From Palsa-1400 sp036501625 (GTDB taxonomy: Bacteria > Verrucomicrobiota > Verrucomicrobiia > Limisphaerales > Palsa-1400), in contig DASXZY010000079.1 in assembly GCA_036501625.1 (NCBI GenBank), positions 62,001-126,000 of the forward strand: 64,000 bases of DNA, written 5' to 3'. The notes beneath the pieces are model-generated. The model was not told the origin of the DNA and did not search any database. It worked only from the letters and a program-made list of their open reading frames with translations. Below, piece by piece: positions 7,816-15,278 of the stretch. The number at the start of each line of letters is the position of its first letter. The first letter of the stretch is position 1. A program made the translations under genes and the position numbers.

Positions 7816-9474
7816 TCAGAAATGACTCAGCAGAAAGTTCTCCAAAAACCGCTGCGTCTCTTCCCGGTGCAAATCGGCGCTGACCGCTTTGGGCGTCAGC
7901 TCTTTGAATTCCGCGCGCGGAATTTCCCGTGCCAGGGTCACGCCGTATTCGAGCGGGTGGATGGCATCGTGGTCGTTGGCCAGCACCAGCGCGGGCGCTT
8001 CAATGGCGCGCCACTTGCGCCGGTCGGGGCTGGGCGTGTCAAGAGGGATTTTCTCCAGTCGCACCGCCGCCTCCTCCGCGCGGGGATGAAGAAATTGCCC
8101 GGCCAGCGATTGCGCGCTCGAGGGCGAACTGGCCAGCATCCGCCGGTAGAGTTCAGTTTGTTTGAACAACTCCAGCCCTTTTTCCGCGCCATGCTGGCGC
8201 AGCAAGCCGGCGATCATCGTGAAAACAGCCATGTTGTCCTTGCGCGGCACATCCAGCCAGGCGGGGCGATGCAACACCAGCCCGAGCAGCCGGTCAGGAT
8301 AGCGCAATGCGAAATTCAGCGCCACGGCCGCGCCCATCGAGATGCCTCCGACAACCGCCCGGTTGATGCGCAGGTGATCCATCAACGCCAGCAGGTCGTC
8401 GGCGAACGTTGCCAGGGTGATCTTTTCGGGCGGCCCGACCGGCCGCGTCCCCCCGTGCGCGCGGCAATCAAAACCGATCAGGCGGATGCCCCCCGGCGGA
8501 CGAAACAGCCCAAACGGTTGCGCCACGTCGGCGCCCAATCCGTGCTGAAAGAAAAAAGGCACGCCAAAGCCGTCGGTCTGAAAATGAAAATTGATTCCGT
8601 CATGCTCGAAATAGTCTGGCGCGGGCGTCGAAAACCGCGGCTGGGATTCTTTCAATGCCTCGCGCAAAAAGGCGGCGCCGGCGGGAACTTCTTCCTCGGA
8701 CAGGCCATGCATAATCAGCGGCCCCTTGTAACCGGCGGCCTGAAAAAGTCCCAGCACCTGGGGCCAATTGAGCGCGCCGGATCCGGGAGTGAAAGGCGCG
8801 ATTTTATGGCCATCCCGAATATCCTTGGCGTGGGCCAGCGCGATGTCCGGCCCCAGCAACTCAAAGGCTTCCTCCAGGATGCCATTCGCGTTCGCGATTT
8901 CTCCCGGGCGGATTAAATTGGCCGGGTCCATGACGATTCGAAGCATCGGCGATCTCATTTCGTCCAGCAGGCGGCGGGCTTTTTGGGCGGAGTCAACAAC
9001 GTTGCCCAGTTCCGGCTCGATGCCCAGGCAAATATCATGCTGCTCGGCAATCTTGAGCGCCTGCTCGATGGACGCCAGCAAATCCCGCCAGGCCTCGCCA
9101 CTGCCATTGTCCGGGTGGGCCTGCCACATGTCGTGCGAGTTCCGCGTGCCCGTGCAAAGCGTGATGATCGGCGCCGCCAGGACGGAGCAACTGTCCGCGA
9201 GTTCGCCGAGCCGCCGCAAACCTTCGCTGCGCTGGGCCGGGTCCGGATGGATCATGTTGAACGTGCCTGAAACCGCGGCCAGCGAAAGATTGCGCTTCCG
9301 CAATCCGGCCGCGATCAGGCTCGCCAGGCCGGGTTCGATTTTCGCGGGCAGCGCGGGCAGCCCGGCGCACACGAAATTGAATTGGACGCAATCCAAACCG
9401 CTCGCCGCGACCGCGTCCAGCGTGGCGGCCAGATTAGGCCGCACGAAGGTCTTGGCGAAAATTCCCAAATGCAT
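7816..9474 (-). CDS. Sugar-phosphate isomerase/epimerase-like TIM barrel fused to alpha/beta hydrolase
   Basis: 552 residues from the ATG at 9474; the frame stays open to 9858, but that extension overlaps the divergent aminotransferase gene and looks non-coding. Residues 1-270 resemble the xylose-isomerase-like TIM barrel (AP endonuclease 2 family: GIFAKTFVRPNLAATLDAV, IEPELGNVVDSAQKA, VMDPANLI, ALAHAKDI). Residues 290-552 are an alpha/beta hydrolase with oxyanion-hole region FFFQHGLGADV, nucleophile elbow GGISMGAA, acid in LVLANDHDAIHP and a late His in ADLHREE. Both halves look complete. The fusion suggests consecutive or coupled steps on one small-molecule pathway, but the substrate cannot be read from sequence. 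It is divergent from the Tat-aminotransferase gene. Confidence 0.8.
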   Translation of the reverse strand: MHLGIFAKTFVRPNLAATLDAVAASGLDCVQFNFVCAGLPALPAKIEPGLASLIAAGLRKRNLSLAAVSGTFNMIHPDPAQRSEGLRRLGELADSCSVLAAPIITLCTGTRNSHDMWQAHPDNGSGEAWRDLLASIEQALKIAEQHDICLGIEPELGNVVDSAQKARRLLDEMRSPMLRIVMDPANLIRPGEIANANGILEEAFELLGPDIALAHAKDIRDGHKIAPFTPGSGALNWPQVLGLFQAAGYKGPLIMHGLSEEEVPAGAAFLREALKESQPRFSTPAPDYFEHDGINFHFQTDGFGVPFFFQHGLGADVAQPFGLFRPPGGIRLIGFDCRAHGGTRPVGPPEKITLATFADDLLALMDHLRINRAVVGGISMGAAVALNFALRYPDRLLGLVLHRPAWLDVPRKDNMAVFTMIAGLLRQHGAEKGLELFKQTELYRRMLASSPSSAQSLAGQFLHPRAEEAAVRLEKIPLDTPSPDRRKWRAIEAPALVLANDHDAIHPLEYGVTLAREIPRAEFKELTPKAVSADLHREETQRFLENFLLSHF

Positions 9475-9607
9475 GTCCTGAATAAATAATCTGCCCCGCC
9501 CACTTCCGCCAGAGGGATTTTTGCGGTCAAAACGAACTTGCCGAACTTTCGCCGCGCGGCCATACTCTTGCGTTCGCGGCTGGCAGCGGCCAATCAAGAA
9601 CCTCACA

Positions 9608-10774
9608 ATGCGCGCGCGCGAGATAAATGGAATTTCCCGCAGGCGGTTTGCGGGCGGGATGGCGGCCATCCTCGGCAGCCTGGCAGTGCGGCCCACTCCG
9701 ATCCTGGGCCAGGCGATCGGGCCGGCGGCCATCGCGGCGGCGGGGCGCGTGCCGATTGAGGAATACGACCGGTTCGCCAAACTTTGCTTCAACGAGAATT
9801 CGTACGGGCCGCCAAAATCCGTCCTGGACGCAATGGCGGGTGCGCTCAAATTTGCCAATCGCTACATGTCGCCGAATGGGGGCATCCTGGATGCGATCGC
9901 GTCGCATCATGGCGTGGGGATTGAGCACGTTTTGCTGGGCGCGGGATCGAGCGAGATTCTGGATATTGTCGGAACCACGTTTCTGGGCGAGGGCAAGAAG
10001 GTCGTGGGAGTGGAACCGACGTTCAGCGAGGTGTATCAGCACGCCACGGGGCTGAAGGCCGATGCAATCCGCCTGCCGCTGGGCGCCAATTTTCGCCAAA
10101 ACATCCCGGCCATGATCAAGGCCGTCAAAGACAACCATCCCAACGTTGGCTTTGTTTATCTTTGCAATCCGAATAATCCCACCGGCGTCATTGTAACGAA
10201 GGACGAAGTCAAACAATTGCTCGACGGCCTGCCGCCGGAAGTTCCGGCGCTGATTGACGAAGCCTATTATCATTTTGTCGAAGACCCCGCCTACGCGACG
10301 TCCGTGCCCTGGGCGCTGGAAGGCCGGCCCGTGATCGTCACACGGACATTTTCCAAAATCGCGGCCATGGCGGGCATGCGTTTGGGCTACGCGATCGCGC
10401 CGGAGAGCCTCATCCAAAGAATGGCGCCTTATATTGACAACATGAATGTCAACGTTGTGGCGAAATGGGGCGGGGCCGCCGCCTTGGCGGACAAAGCCGC
10501 GCTCGAAACCATGCGCCGGAACATTATTCAGACGCGCAAAAGGACCACCGCCGCGCTGGAGGCATTGGGCTATGCGGTGATACCGTCGGAGGCGAATTTT
10601 TTCATGGTCAACATTCGGCGCGAGGTTCGCTCCGTGTTGCGCGAGTTCCGCCAGGAAGGAGTTCTGGCAGGGCGGCCGTTTCCTCCGATGGATGAGTATC
10701 TGCGTGTGAGCGTCGGCACGGATGCGGAGATGGATCGGTTCCTGGCCGCATTCAAGGTGATTATGAAAGCCTGA
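9608..10774 (+). CDS. Tat-exported HisC-like PLP aminotransferase (class I/II)
   Basis: 388 residues from the ATG at 9608, chosen because it places a twin-arginine motif (ISRRRFAGGMAAIL) near the N-terminus; the frame is open further upstream without a better start. The remainder is a fold-type I aminotransferase close to histidinol-phosphate aminotransferases: LCFNENSYGPP, LGAGSSEILD, YLCNPNNPTGVI, LIDEAYYHFVEDP, and the PLP Lys at position 250 in RTFSKIAAMAGMRLGYA. A Tat signal on a PLP enzyme implies export after cofactor loading and folding. It is followed 14 bp later by another Tat-signal protein, so the two probably act together outside the cytoplasm. The substrate is unknown, and a role in histidine biosynthesis is unlikely given the signal. 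Confidence 0.87.
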   Translation: MRAREINGISRRRFAGGMAAILGSLAVRPTPILGQAIGPAAIAAAGRVPIEEYDRFAKLCFNENSYGPPKSVLDAMAGALKFANRYMSPNGGILDAIASHHGVGIEHVLLGAGSSEILDIVGTTFLGEGKKVVGVEPTFSEVYQHATGLKADAIRLPLGANFRQNIPAMIKAVKDNHPNVGFVYLCNPNNPTGVIVTKDEVKQLLDGLPPEVPALIDEAYYHFVEDPAYATSVPWALEGRPVIVTRTFSKIAAMAGMRLGYAIAPESLIQRMAPYIDNMNVNVVAKWGGAAALADKAALETMRRNIIQTRKRTTAALEALGYAVIPSEANFFMVNIRREVRSVLREFRQEGVLAGRPFPPMDEYLRVSVGTDAEMDRFLAAFKVIMKA

Positions 10775-10788
10775 CCAATCCAAACGCC

Positions 10789-12030
10789 ATGTCTGCAACA
10801 CGAAGAAAATTCATTGCCACCGTCGCGGCTGCGGGCGTTGCGGCGTCCATGCCGGAGCTTGCCCGCGCTTACGATTCCCTCAGCGCGCCCGCCAAGCCTT
10901 TGCAAATTTTAATTCTGGGCGGAACCGGTTTTCTCGGCCCGGCCTGCACGCTGTCCGCCCAGGCGCGCGGGCACAAAATCACGCAGTTCACGAGCGGGCG
11001 GACGGAGGAACTTCGCCACTCGGTCGGGCGGCCGTCGGCGGTGCCGGAAGGGGTGGAGCAGCTTTACGGCAATCGCGACCCGGACAAAACGGCGGCCGAC
11101 CGGAAAGGCGAAGGCCATCCTGACGCACCCAAAGATCCGGCCAGCCCCAAGGGCCTTTCCCAGCTTGTTGGCCGAAAATGGGATGCGGTGATTGACACGA
11201 GCGGATACTTCCCGCGCATGGTCAAAGCTTCAGCGGAACTTCTCGCGCCCAACGTCCGCCAGTATCTTTTCATTTCCACCATCTCCGTTTATAAAGATTT
11301 CGCCACGCCCAACTTCGACGAATCCGCCCCGCTGGCCGCGCTGGCTGATCCCAGGACCGAGGAAATGGGAAAGGACTCCGCCAACTACGGAGGCGCGAAG
11401 GTGTTGTGCGAGAAGGCGGCCGAAGAGGCGATGCCGGGCCGCGCCACCATTTTGCGCCCCGGTTTCATGGTTGGGCCGCGCGACGTGTCGGGACGATTTT
11501 TATACTGGCCGGTGCGCGCTTCGATGGGCGGCACGATGATCGTTCCCGGCGCCCCGTCCGACCCGATCCAATTGATCGATGTGCGCGACGTGTCGGACTG
11601 GATTGTCCATTGCCTCGAACAATCCGTTGTCGGCGTTTACAATGTGACCGGCCCGGCCAAACCGCTTTCGATGGAAGGCATGGTCAAAGGCGTCCGAACA
11701 GGAACGGATTCGAAAGTGGAATTCGTCTGGGTCGATAATGATTTTCTTGAGAGCCGCGGGGCAGGGGATGGCCGGTTTCCGCTCTACAGTCCGCCGGCCG
11801 GAGAGGCGGCGGGACTTCATCGCTGCAATTGCGCGCGGGCCCTGGCAAAGGGATTGACGTTTCGCTCCGTGCCTGAAACGGCGCGAGCGTGCCTGGAATG
11901 GTATCAATCACTTCCGCCGGGCGCCCAGCAAGGCGTCGCGCCGCAATTCGCCAAGGTTGCGAACAAAGAGCCGTGGCTCGAAACTGAGCGGCATCTCATC
12001 GAGGCTTGGAACCAGCGCGCCGCCAAATGA
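10789..12030 (+). CDS. Tat-exported NAD-dependent epimerase/dehydratase-like protein
   Basis: 413 residues. The N-terminus is a Tat signal (TRRKFIATVAAAGVAASM). An extended short-chain dehydrogenase fold follows, with the nucleotide-binding motif GGTGFLG at residues 44-50, a Tyr-x-x-x-Lys pair in ANYGGAKVLCE, and substrate-domain features (ILRPGFMVGPRDVSG). Relatives act on nucleotide sugars or similar substrates using NAD(P). The Tat signal, shared with the aminotransferase immediately upstream, points to a periplasmic two-enzyme unit. A segment around residues 90-130 rich in Asp/Lys/Pro is an insertion relative to ordinary epimerases. The stop codon overlaps the start of the DUF1697 gene (ATGA), indicating translational coupling. 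Confidence 0.85.
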   Translation: MSATRRKFIATVAAAGVAASMPELARAYDSLSAPAKPLQILILGGTGFLGPACTLSAQARGHKITQFTSGRTEELRHSVGRPSAVPEGVEQLYGNRDPDKTAADRKGEGHPDAPKDPASPKGLSQLVGRKWDAVIDTSGYFPRMVKASAELLAPNVRQYLFISTISVYKDFATPNFDESAPLAALADPRTEEMGKDSANYGGAKVLCEKAAEEAMPGRATILRPGFMVGPRDVSGRFLYWPVRASMGGTMIVPGAPSDPIQLIDVRDVSDWIVHCLEQSVVGVYNVTGPAKPLSMEGMVKGVRTGTDSKVEFVWVDNDFLESRGAGDGRFPLYSPPAGEAAGLHRCNCARALAKGLTFRSVPETARACLEWYQSLPPGAQQGVAPQFAKVANKEPWLETERHLIEAWNQRAAK

Positions 12031-12596
12031 AATCGCCACCGGCGAAAAAGCGCGCGTTCATCGCCTTGCTGCGCGGAATCAACGTCTCCGGCCGCAACAT
12101 GATTCCCATGATCGAGTTGCGCGCCCTCTGCGCCAAACTCAAGTGGGGCGACGTCCAGACCTATATCCAAAGCGGCAACGTCATCTTCACGGCGGACTCG
12201 TCAGCGGCCATGTTGGAAACGGAGCTTGAGCGGGGCATCGAGAAGCGCTTCGGTTTTCCCATTCCGGTCATTGTGCGGGCGGCGGTTGATTGGCCCGTTT
12301 ACATGGAAGGCAACCCTTTTCCGGAAGTGACCGAAGCGGAGGGCAACCGCCTTTATTTGGTCTTGTCGAAAGCGCCGCCCAAACCCGATGCCGCCAAGGC
12401 GCTGCAAGAGCGCGCCGCGCATGGCGAGCACGTTCGCCAAGTCGGCGGAGCTGTGTGGATTCGCTTTTGCGCCAGCGCGGCCGATTCAAAACTATCCCCG
12501 GCCCTGCTCGACCGTTTGACCGGCTCCACCGCCACGGCGCGCAATTGGCGCACCGTGCTCAAACTCCACCAGATGTCCGGCCAGGCCGCGCGGTGA
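12027..12596 (+). CDS. DUF1697 family protein
   Basis: 189 residues starting at an ATG that overlaps the previous stop by 4 bp. It shows the typical DUF1697 beginning (FIALLRGINVSGRNMIPM), then LRALCAKLKWGDVQTYIQSG and the late RNWRTVLKLHQM. The family is a ferredoxin-like-fold, cytoplasmic group of about 180 residues with no assigned function. Length and motif order match the family. No signal peptide is present, so its coupling to two Tat-exported proteins is probably organisational rather than a shared location. Confidence 0.88.
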   Translation: MKSPPAKKRAFIALLRGINVSGRNMIPMIELRALCAKLKWGDVQTYIQSGNVIFTADSSAAMLETELERGIEKRFGFPIPVIVRAAVDWPVYMEGNPFPEVTEAEGNRLYLVLSKAPPKPDAAKALQERAAHGEHVRQVGGAVWIRFCASAADSKLSPALLDRLTGSTATARNWRTVLKLHQMSGQAAR

Positions 12597-12603
12597 ATCG
12601 CGG

Positions 12604-14070
12604 TTACTGATTTTGCAGAATGTAAAATTCCCGCGGGTTGCTTGGGTTGACTACGTTGGCGGAAAAGGCGGCGTCGCCGCTGCTGTCAAACGAGCCAGAG
12701 AAGACGGATGTCCACTGCGCTGGAGGCACCGTCAAATCGGCGCTTTGCAATACGTTGAACCCGCCATTGGCGGGTCCGCCAGTCGCAGTAATGGTCAGCA
12801 ACGCGCCGTTGACGGCGACGCTCGTGATCTTGGGCGATGGCGGAGCCAGGGTCGCGGTAATGTCGCGAACTTGAAAGAGATTGACTTGCGGATCGGGATC
12901 GGCGCCGGTGGAATAGCCGTTCAAGATCAACGTTTGCGCGCCCGTGTCGTCCGCTACGAAGGTGCCTGTGATGTATTGGCCGGGGCCAAAGCCGTCGGAG
13001 CCATAACTCACGCGCGCGGAAACGTTCGATCCGCCGGTGATCGTTTCCGAGCGGGCCTCGCCGATGTTGCGCGCGTCATTGACCCAGAATTGAACCTGGT
13101 AAGTGTCGCCGGGAGTCATGCCGGCCCAGAAAAAGGTGGCCGGGGCGCGGCCTTCATTGGAGAAGCGGCCGGATTGAAGAAGGAAATTGTAATCGGAATC
13201 GGCGGTGTTGGGCGAATTAAAGCCGTTGTACCCATTGTCCAAAGTCGCGCCGGCGGCGAACGCGGGCAAGTCGGAGAAACCCTCGAATGTCACGCCGTTG
13301 ACCGGATCATTCGTGGCGGCGCCATCCTGCGGCGCCCATGAACCAAAATAAGTTCCCAGAGTGCTGACATCCGAGGCGCCGGAGATCGTGACGGGAGCGC
13401 TCCAAGTCACGTTGGGCTGAGTATTCGTCGTGACGTCGCGGATTTGGAGAAGGTTGATTTGCGGATCTGGACTTGACCCGTTTGAAAATGGGGTCAGCGT
13501 CAACGTTTGTGATTGCGAGTTGTCCGCCACAAAAGTGCCGATGATGAACTGGCCGGGGCCGAAGCCATCGGAGCCGTAACTTAAGGACTGCGACGCGATG
13601 CCTCCACCGCTGATGGTTTCGGAACGGGCCTGGCCAATGTTACGGCCGTCATTGACCCAGAATTCAACCAAATACGTGCGGCCGGCCGTCATCTCGTTCC
13701 AGCCAAATGTCACGGTGACGTTGCCTTCATCGGAGAAGCGTCCGTATTGAAGGAGAGTGTTATAATTGGTGTCGGAAGTATTGGGATTGCCGAAGCCGTT
13801 GTAGCCGTCGTCCAGCAATGACGAGGAATTGAGGCCGGGGAGGTCGGAGAAACCCTGGAATGTCACGCCGTTGACCGGATCACCATTGGCGGAGCCGTCC
13901 TGGGGCGCCCAAGTGCCAAAGTAATACCCATTAGTCACAACATCGGAGGCGCCGGAAATGGTGACAGGCGCCTGCCACGAGACGGCGGGCTGCGCTTGAG
14001 AAACGGCGGCCGCCAGGCTCGCAGCGGCGGCGAGAAGAAAGGCTCTTTTGATCGTGTCGTATTTAATCAT
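12604..14070 (-). CDS. Secreted protein with two tandem beta-rich repeats and Verrucomicrobia-type C-terminal module
   Basis: 488 residues. A signal peptide (FLLAAAASLAAAVSQAQ) is followed by two about 190-residue repeats (roughly residues 28-216 and 220-405). Both repeats contain APVTISGASDV, WAPQDG, DPVNGVTF, GFSDLP, GYNGF, ARSETI and SYGSDGFGPGQ, so the gene arose by internal duplication. The last about 75 residues (GFNVLQSADLTVPPAQW ... REFYILQNQ) resemble the C-terminus of three other secreted proteins in this window. No catalytic motif is visible. A structural or ligand-binding extracellular role is the most that can be inferred. It converges with the DUF1697 gene. Confidence 0.8.
   Translation of the reverse strand: MIKYDTIKRAFLLAAAASLAAAVSQAQPAVSWQAPVTISGASDVVTNGYYFGTWAPQDGSANGDPVNGVTFQGFSDLPGLNSSSLLDDGYNGFGNPNTSDTNYNTLLQYGRFSDEGNVTVTFGWNEMTAGRTYLVEFWVNDGRNIGQARSETISGGGIASQSLSYGSDGFGPGQFIIGTFVADNSQSQTLTLTPFSNGSSPDPQINLLQIRDVTTNTQPNVTWSAPVTISGASDVSTLGTYFGSWAPQDGAATNDPVNGVTFEGFSDLPAFAAGATLDNGYNGFNSPNTADSDYNFLLQSGRFSNEGRAPATFFWAGMTPGDTYQVQFWVNDARNIGEARSETITGGSNVSARVSYGSDGFGPGQYITGTFVADDTGAQTLILNGYSTGADPDPQVNLFQVRDITATLAPPSPKITSVAVNGALLTITATGGPANGGFNVLQSADLTVPPAQWTSVFSGSFDSSGDAAFSANVVNPSNPREFYILQNQ
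12860..13985 (-). repeat. Tandem intragenic duplication, about 570 bp unit
   Basis: Two consecutive copies of a unit encoding about 190 residues, roughly 13420-13985 and 12860-13407. Stretches such as the coding sequence for SYGSDGFGPGQ and for DPVNGVTF are closely similar in DNA as well as in protein, which suggests a fairly recent duplication. The unit boundaries are estimated by eye. Confidence 0.7.
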
Positions 14071-14091
14071 AATTTTTGCAGGTTTGATTTT

Positions 14092-14637
14092 TTATTCACC
14101 TTTGGAGGAAAATTGGCCTTCCTTGTCCTTGAACAGCAGGTTGAAGGTCGTCAGCGAACCGTAGCAGCGCGTGATGTATTGCTGCATCTCGAATTTTTCG
14201 GCGTCGCTCAATTTCTCGTGCGCGTTAATCTTTTGCTCCAGGACGCGCAGATTGTTTCTGACCATGACGATCTTGTGAAAGAAAACATCCAGCGGGGTCT
14301 CTTTGCTTTGCAGTGCGGCATCGGAAGGGCGCAGGATCAGCGTTCCATTGTGCCAGCGCGCCGCCAATTGCTGCGGCTCCGAATCGTCGCGCTCCAGCCC
14401 GAGTTCCCGCACCATGGTGGACACCACTTCGGAGATGAGCGCGTTGAGCGGGACGGTCATGCCCGTCAATTCGGCCTGGGCATCGGCCACTTTCAAATCC
14501 GAATGTTCGGGAGCAATGGTGCGAAGGCCGGAATCAAAACGGACGTCCGCCAGATGTTCGGAAACGCTCTTGACGGTTCCCACTCCGTAATCGGGATGAT
14601 GAACCTTCATCCCCACATGCATCGATTCGAGTCGCAT
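14092..14637 (-). CDS. Small protein with N-terminal Tudor/CarD-like domain
   Basis: 181 residues, no signal peptide. Residues 5-48 (VGMKVHHPDYGVGTVKSVSE and DVRFDSGLRTIAPEHSDLKV) look like the SH3-like barrel found in CarD N-termini and UvrD/DUF3553 C-termini, modules that bind RNA polymerase or nucleic-acid enzymes. The remaining part is helical and charged, with RNNLRVLEQKINAHEKLSD and EMQQYITRCYGSLTTFNLLF. I do not recognise the whole protein. A transcription- or repair-associated role is inferred only from the first domain. Its neighbours are functionally unrelated. Confidence 0.65.
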   Translation of the reverse strand: MRLESMHVGMKVHHPDYGVGTVKSVSEHLADVRFDSGLRTIAPEHSDLKVADAQAELTGMTVPLNALISEVVSTMVRELGLERDDSEPQQLAARWHNGTLILRPSDAALQSKETPLDVFFHKIVMVRNNLRVLEQKINAHEKLSDAEKFEMQQYITRCYGSLTTFNLLFKDKEGQFSSKGE

Positions 14638-14698
14638 GGCGAGATTCTGGCCTGAACGCGGGAATCAGGCCATCAAAAACCACATTTCGGACGGCGGC

Positions 14699-15142
14699 CT
14701 ACTTCAACTCGGCGTCGTAGAATTCCTTCCAGTCGTCCAGGTTGTTTAGATTGACGGCGTCGCGGCACGCGCGGGAGTCATCCGGGATGCCATTGGCGGA
14801 CAGGATGGACTTCCGGGTCTGGTCGTCGTGGATGTAACCGCGAATGGCGCTGTTGAGATTGTCGATGGAGAGTTTGTCCAATTTGGCGCCCGGCTGTTTG
14901 GTAATCCAGGTTTCAAACTGGGGATAAGTCGGCCGAGTGTCCTTGATGAAAGCGGTTACCGCCTCCTTGTTGAGGCTGAGAGCGTCAAGCACCATTTGGT
15001 CGTAACCTTTGCCGCAGCCGGGATAGCCGGGCGCGAGTTTGCCGCGGCTTTCGAGGGAGACTTTGAGCCAAAAACGGGGCAAATGCAGCACGCCGAGCGG
15101 TCCAGCGACGGCGGAACTAATAAGCGGAACAGTTGTGTTCAT
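14699..15142 (-). CDS. DUF5069 domain-containing protein
   Basis: 147 residues. It matches DUF5069 along its length: ISSAVAGPLGVLHLPRFWLK, then GYPGCGKGYDQMVLDAL, and a C-terminal segment NLDDWKEFYDAELK. The family is small, cytoplasmic and common in Verrucomicrobia, with no established function. The start ATG is preceded by a good ribosome-binding sequence (GAAGGA). It is divergent from the large S53 protease gene, from which it is separated by 136 bp. Confidence 0.85.
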   Translation of the reverse strand: MNTTVPLISSAVAGPLGVLHLPRFWLKVSLESRGKLAPGYPGCGKGYDQMVLDALSLNKEAVTAFIKDTRPTYPQFETWITKQPGAKLDKLSIDNLNSAIRGYIHDDQTRKSILSANGIPDDSRACRDAVNLNNLDDWKEFYDAELK

Positions 15143-15278
15143 ATTTTTCCTTCGTGTTTAATCTACCCGCGCAGCTTAAAAACCCGGCTGGCCCTCAGCA
15201 AGCGCAATTTGCAAAAAATAAAATGCCCGCCGAATTGGCTCGCCCCATCCGGCCAGATCATGGCAAAATTGACGCTGT

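Noticed and set aside
9475..9858. Upstream extension of the isomerase/hydrolase fusion to 9858
   Set aside because: It would overlap the divergent Tat-aminotransferase start and has no family resemblance; the TIM barrel begins at the ATG at 9474.
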